Assembly (NCBI GenBank): GCA_002726335.1
Contig: PBSR01000060.1
Coordinates: forward strand, 1 to 15,607
Length of the DNA: 15,607 nucleotides
Reading direction: 5' to 3'
Source of the DNA: Gemmatimonadaceae bacterium
Lineage (GTDB): Bacteria > Latescibacterota > UBA2968 > UBA8231
Part shown: positions 13,202-15,607 of the stretch, in pieces
How the letters are laid out: each line of letters begins with the position of its first letter
Numbering within the stretch: the first letter of the stretch is position 1
Program-made: the position numbers and the translations under genes
Notes under the pieces: generated by a model
What the model saw: the letters and a program-made list of their open reading frames with translations, nothing else
Told to the model about the DNA's origin: nothing
Database searches by the model: none

Positions 13202-14399
13202 TCTCCTCCAGCAGATTGTAGATGTACGCCAGCAACTTGAAGGACTCCGGCACATAGAATCCGACGATATTGCTGGGTGTGGCGGGCGGCGTCCGCAGGA
13301 CGGCATGCTCGAGAAGCGCCGTGGAGATCAACGATGCCTGACCGGGCAGCGACGCGACCAACTCCGAAGACTCGTAAACCGGGAAATAGGGATCGCCACC
13401 TTCGTGCATAAGTAGCAATCGCGCTGCCAGCACCGGCGCCACCAAGGCGGGCGACAGCGACGTCAGCAAGTTCCGACTGGCCGTTGGCAACCGGGCCACC
13501 AGGCCGGCCACCGCGCCCGGGTCGCGGTTTGCAAAAAGTTCATAGATTGCGCGGCCATCGTCCGACAGCGCCAGATCGGGGTACTGTTCCAGCACCGACG
13601 GGACCGGCACTGGTGACGTCCCGCTAAAGATCCTCGCCAGGATGGCACGTTCCTGTTCGTCCGCGAGCCCGGAAAGGATCGTGTTGCGGGTGACCTGCCA
13701 GACCAGGACCTCGGTGTTGTAGCGGGTGAATCCCCGACCCCGCGGATACGCTCCGGTGATCGCGAACGAAACTACTCGACGCAGGTCGGAATACGGACCC
13801 ACCAGGGCCACAAACCCGACCTCAGAAGCGATTTGCGAGTCGGTCGCCGCGATCACCGTCAGTGATCCCCCGGCACTGAAGCCGAGGAAGCCCGACCGCC
13901 CGGGATCCACCGCAATCTCGTCTAGAAGGTACCGGTAGGACTCCTGAAGCCGCCCCACATCGCCCGGTTCCAGCCGGTACTCGCCGTACGAAACCAGATC
14001 CGGAACCGCCACAACGATCCCGACTCGGGCCAGTGTTTCGGCCAGTTCCACCAGCGGTTCGTAACGCCGGCCGGCCGGTTCGATTCCATTTGCCAGCACG
14101 ATCCCGGCTCGGCCACCGAACCCGCCGGGATCGTAAACATCCACCGCGAATTCCTGCCCATCGACCACCAGCATCTTCTCCAACCGCGGCGGTGCCGCCG
14201 ATTGGATCGCCAGCGGGCCGTCACCGAAGTACCACAGCAACTCGAACGCCACCGCAACCGTGCGGCCGGTCCGCTGCGCAACCGACCCCATCAAGATAGA
14301 AAGCAGCGTCGCGATCGCCAGTAACACGGCCAATCGCGCACTGCGCCGCACCCGAAGGGCAACCGCAATTTGACCAGCTACCCCGATCACCCGCATCAC
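13191..14399 (-). CDS. membrane-anchored alpha/beta hydrolase
   Basis: A 402-residue protein. Arginines at 17-22 precede one membrane helix (about 23-40), suggesting a type II anchor with the catalytic domain outside. The alpha/beta-hydrolase core begins near residue 74. The nucleophile elbow is LGFSAGG (S175); the likely acid is D336 in MHEGGDPYFP and the likely base H365 in LLEHAVL, all in family order. About 160 residues separate nucleophile and acid, more than in the minimal fold, suggesting a helical lid. It is probably an esterase, lipase or dienelactone-hydrolase relative; the substrate is unknown. GGAG (14407-14410) is seven bases before GTG 14399; ATG 14396 is the alternative. It follows the sugar isomerase-like gene by 63 bases on the same strand and is probably cotranscribed, subject to the hairpin between them. 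Confidence 0.82.
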   Translation of the reverse strand: MMRVIGVAGQIAVALRVRRSARLAVLLAIATLLSILMGSVAQRTGRTVAVAFELLWYFGDGPLAIQSAAPPRLEKMLVVDGQEFAVDVYDPGGFGGRAGIVLANGIEPAGRRYEPLVELAETLARVGIVVAVPDLVSYGEYRLEPGDVGRLQESYRYLLDEIAVDPGRSGFLGFSAGGSLTVIAATDSQIASEVGFVALVGPYSDLRRVVSFAITGAYPRGRGFTRYNTEVLVWQVTRNTILSGLADEQERAILARIFSGTSPVPVPSVLEQYPDLALSDDGRAIYELFANRDPGAVAGLVARLPTASRNLLTSLSPALVAPVLAARLLLMHEGGDPYFPVYESSELVASLPGQASLISTALLEHAVLRTPPATPSNIVGFYVPESFKLLAYIYNLLEETDG

Positions 14400-14416
14400 C
14401 TACCGACTCCCGAGCC

Positions 14417-14443
14417 GGGCGCCGCCGGTTGGCGGCGGCGCCC
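14417..14443 (-). terminator. strong GC hairpin between isomerase and hydrolase genes
   Basis: GGGCGCCGCC (14417-14426) and GGCGGCGCCC (14434-14443) form a perfect 10-bp stem with a 7-base loop in the 63-base gap, seven bases before the hydrolase Shine-Dalgarno site. No T-run follows. It may be a partial terminator, an mRNA-stabilising 3' end for the first gene, or a translation control element for the second. Confidence 0.5.
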
Positions 14444-14462
14444 TATCACCCGTTTCTGGATA

Positions 14463-15398
14463 TCAGGCCAGCGCCCACGCCTCCCGGAACACCCGCTTCG
14501 TTCCGGCGATAACCAACTCCGAGGACTGGTCCTCAAACGGCTTCATCTCAAAGCTGATAATGGGCCGTGGCGTCGGTGTCGGGCGGTCGAAGAAGCCGCT
14601 CTCGTCGAGCGCTCCCAGGAATTCCTTCAACTCGTGGACGTGATTGACGCTGTACTCAAAGTGGTAATTCGGGTGGTTGTCACCGTAGTTCGGCGCACCT
14701 TCTTTAACCACGGCGCTGCCCAGGTGCGCGTGGAACATCAGGCCGCCCACGGCGTTCAGGACGCTGCGAGGCTGCACGTGCAGCAGCGGCAGGTGACTGT
14801 GATCGACCATGATCCCGAAGCTCGGGTAGAACTGGCGCATCCGGGTCCCCAACCGAACCGCATCCTCAGTCGGCCCGATCAAGGATTTCTTGTCGATTTC
14901 CGAGTCGAATTGTTCCAGCGAAATCGGAATCGCATCGCCGTCACCGTTGTCTTCGGCATATTCAAAGATTTCCAGCAACGAGGTCTCCAACGCCGTGACC
15001 GCCTGCTCCTTCTTCGCCGCGCCGACGTTGGAATCTTTCCCATCAAACAGCGCGAAGGCCACGCATCCTAGCTCATAGGCCTGGCCCAGGGACTCACAGA
15101 TGTTGGCCACCGCGGCCTTCCGGCCGGCCTCGTCCAGGTCCGCCAAGTTCAGACCACCACCCAGCAGCCCCGGCTGCGCCGAGAAACCGAGCCGGAGACC
15201 CGACACCTCGCTGATGTTGCGGACCTCGGCGCGGACCGCCGGGTCGTTGATCCGGGTCACTTCCAGAAGATTGAAGAAATCGTCCTCGGCGAACCGGGTC
15301 ACGGTTTCGATAATCGGGCCGTCTCCGCCGGCCACGCCCGGGTAGATCATCGGATGGATCATCCCCAGATCAAACATGCCGCGCCACGAATCTTCCAT
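14463..15398 (-). CDS. sugar phosphate isomerase/epimerase-like TIM barrel
   Basis: A 311-residue soluble protein of the AP-endonuclease-2/xylose-isomerase-like TIM-barrel superfamily. Likely metal ligands appear in order on successive strands: E162 in ISLEQFD, D199 in MVDHSHLPLL, H225 in FHAHLGSA and E284 in SFEMKP. This matches the divalent-metal Glu-Asp-His-Glu set of sugar epimerases and isomerases such as tagatose epimerase or hydroxypyruvate isomerase relatives. The substrate cannot be assigned. Next to a glyoxylate-type aminotransferase, a hydroxypyruvate or ketose substrate is conceivable but unproven. AGGGAGGA (15403-15410), with a 4-base spacer before the ATG, is a strong ribosome binding site. 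It is the first gene of a probable two-gene unit with the hydrolase. Confidence 0.85.
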   Translation of the reverse strand: MEDSWRGMFDLGMIHPMIYPGVAGGDGPIIETVTRFAEDDFFNLLEVTRINDPAVRAEVRNISEVSGLRLGFSAQPGLLGGGLNLADLDEAGRKAAVANICESLGQAYELGCVAFALFDGKDSNVGAAKKEQAVTALETSLLEIFEYAEDNGDGDAIPISLEQFDSEIDKKSLIGPTEDAVRLGTRMRQFYPSFGIMVDHSHLPLLHVQPRSVLNAVGGLMFHAHLGSAVVKEGAPNYGDNHPNYHFEYSVNHVHELKEFLGALDESGFFDRPTPTPRPIISFEMKPFEDQSSELVIAGTKRVFREAWALA

Positions 15399-15402
15399 GG
15401 AG

Positions 15403-15409
15403 TCCTCCC
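15403..15409 (-). promoter_or_regulatory. strong ribosome binding site of the isomerase-like gene
   Basis: The minus strand reads GGGAGGA, four bases before ATG 15398. It is among the strongest Shine-Dalgarno sequences in the window and fixes this start. Confidence 0.7.
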
Positions 15410-15418
15410 TCGGTGAGA

Positions 15419-15438
15419 GTTCAAGTCCGCTGGTTCAA
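15419..15438. repeat. GTTCAA direct repeat in the isomerase leader region
   Basis: GTTCAA occurs at 15419-15424 and 15433-15438, 14 bases apart, upstream of the isomerase start; a related GGTTCTTGAACC dyad lies at 15544-15555. It is a possible regulator site. A minus-strand TACAAT (15490-15495) upstream is a possible -10 box. Confidence 0.25.
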
Positions 15439-15519
15439 TTTCCGCCAGTTTCCGGCGGCGATTTCCGCATAGTCCAAGTTGGCCCGACGATTGTACGCCA
15501 GCCCGGTTGCCTGATGGTC

Positions 15520-15567
15520 GGCTCGGCAGCCGGCTACGTTCCTGGTTCTTGAACCTGCTGCCGAGCC
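15520..15567. repeat. 11-bp perfect inverted repeat
   Basis: GGCTCGGCAGC (15520-15530) and GCTGCCGAGCC (15557-15567) are perfect complements; one mismatch and two further pairs extend the stem inwards, leaving about 20 bases of loop. No T-run follows on either strand. It could be the terminator of a gene beyond the right edge or a dispersed element; one arm recurs exactly at 5-15. The minus strand from 15605 to a TAG at 15536-15534 is open for 23 codons and could be the end of such a gene, but its third-position bias is weak. Confidence 0.4.
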
Positions 15568-15607
15568 CGGTCCACCTGAACTTCGCTACGAGTGGTCGCT
15601 ACCTGCT

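Noticed and set aside
15421..15586. Minus-strand open frame ending in LDYAEIAAGNWRKLNQRT before the isomerase gene
   Set aside because: It looks protein-like at its end but has no ATG or GTG start, follows a stop at 15588-15586, and overlaps an inverted repeat. It could be a decayed gene remnant, but I cannot support it.
15520..15607. Possible tRNA, because the minus strand contains GGTTCAAGAACC resembling a T-loop
   Set aside because: The flanking bases do not form a 5-bp T-stem, and no acceptor or anticodon arm can be drawn around it.

Overview
The window is GC-rich, gene-dense bacterial DNA with a strong G/C bias at third codon positions, frequent GTG/TTG starts, very short or overlapping gene junctions and no RNA gene, insertion sequence or CRISPR array that I can see. 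Gene content (GT39-like membrane proteins paired with an extracytoplasmic beta-sandwich membrane protein, a serine-glyoxylate-type aminotransferase, and a TIM-barrel sugar isomerase) resembles what I know from Chloroflexota, possibly Dehalococcoidia. No phylogenetic marker is present, so this is a weak inference.

Region 1 (66-9421) is dominated by three copies of a two-gene cassette. Each cassette has an upstream gene for a membrane-anchored extracytoplasmic beta-sandwich protein, followed by a polytopic GT-C/GT39-like membrane protein. The second gene starts inside the stop codon of the first (GTGA at 1994-1997, ATGA at 5960-5963, TTGA at 8075-8078). Cassette A (3178 to 66) and cassette B (7099 to 4056) lie on the minus strand and are close paralogues. 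Cassette C (7182 to 9421) is divergent from B on the plus strand. It has a shorter partner protein and a different, canonical DE-motif GT-C enzyme. A SAM-dependent methyltransferase sits between A and B; its stop codon overlaps the stop of the facing GT-C gene in a CTAG palindrome.

Region 2 (9422-11847) holds an ArnB-like DegT-family PLP sugar aminotransferase (plus) and a family-4 glycosyltransferase (minus), tail to tail. With region 1 this reads as a cell-surface glycan or lipid glycosylation locus: amino-sugar synthesis, cytoplasmic glycosyl transfer, methylation, and lipid-linked sugar transfer on the outer face of the membrane.

Region 3 (11848-15607) looks metabolic. It holds a class V aminotransferase of the alanine/serine-glyoxylate type (plus), facing a probable two-gene minus-strand unit of a sugar-phosphate isomerase/epimerase-like TIM barrel and a membrane-anchored alpha/beta hydrolase. 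A strong GC hairpin lies between those two. The two ends of the window (1-69 and 15421-15607) hold only non-coding DNA or short possible gene ends.

Start-site evidence is unusual. Two genes (7099 and 11847, minus) have no ATG/GTG/TTG that would preserve the expected N-terminus, but each has a Shine-Dalgarno sequence at proper distance from an in-frame CTG. Another gene (3178, minus) has a TAGAAT -10 box six bases before its ATG and no Shine-Dalgarno sequence, suggesting a leaderless mRNA.
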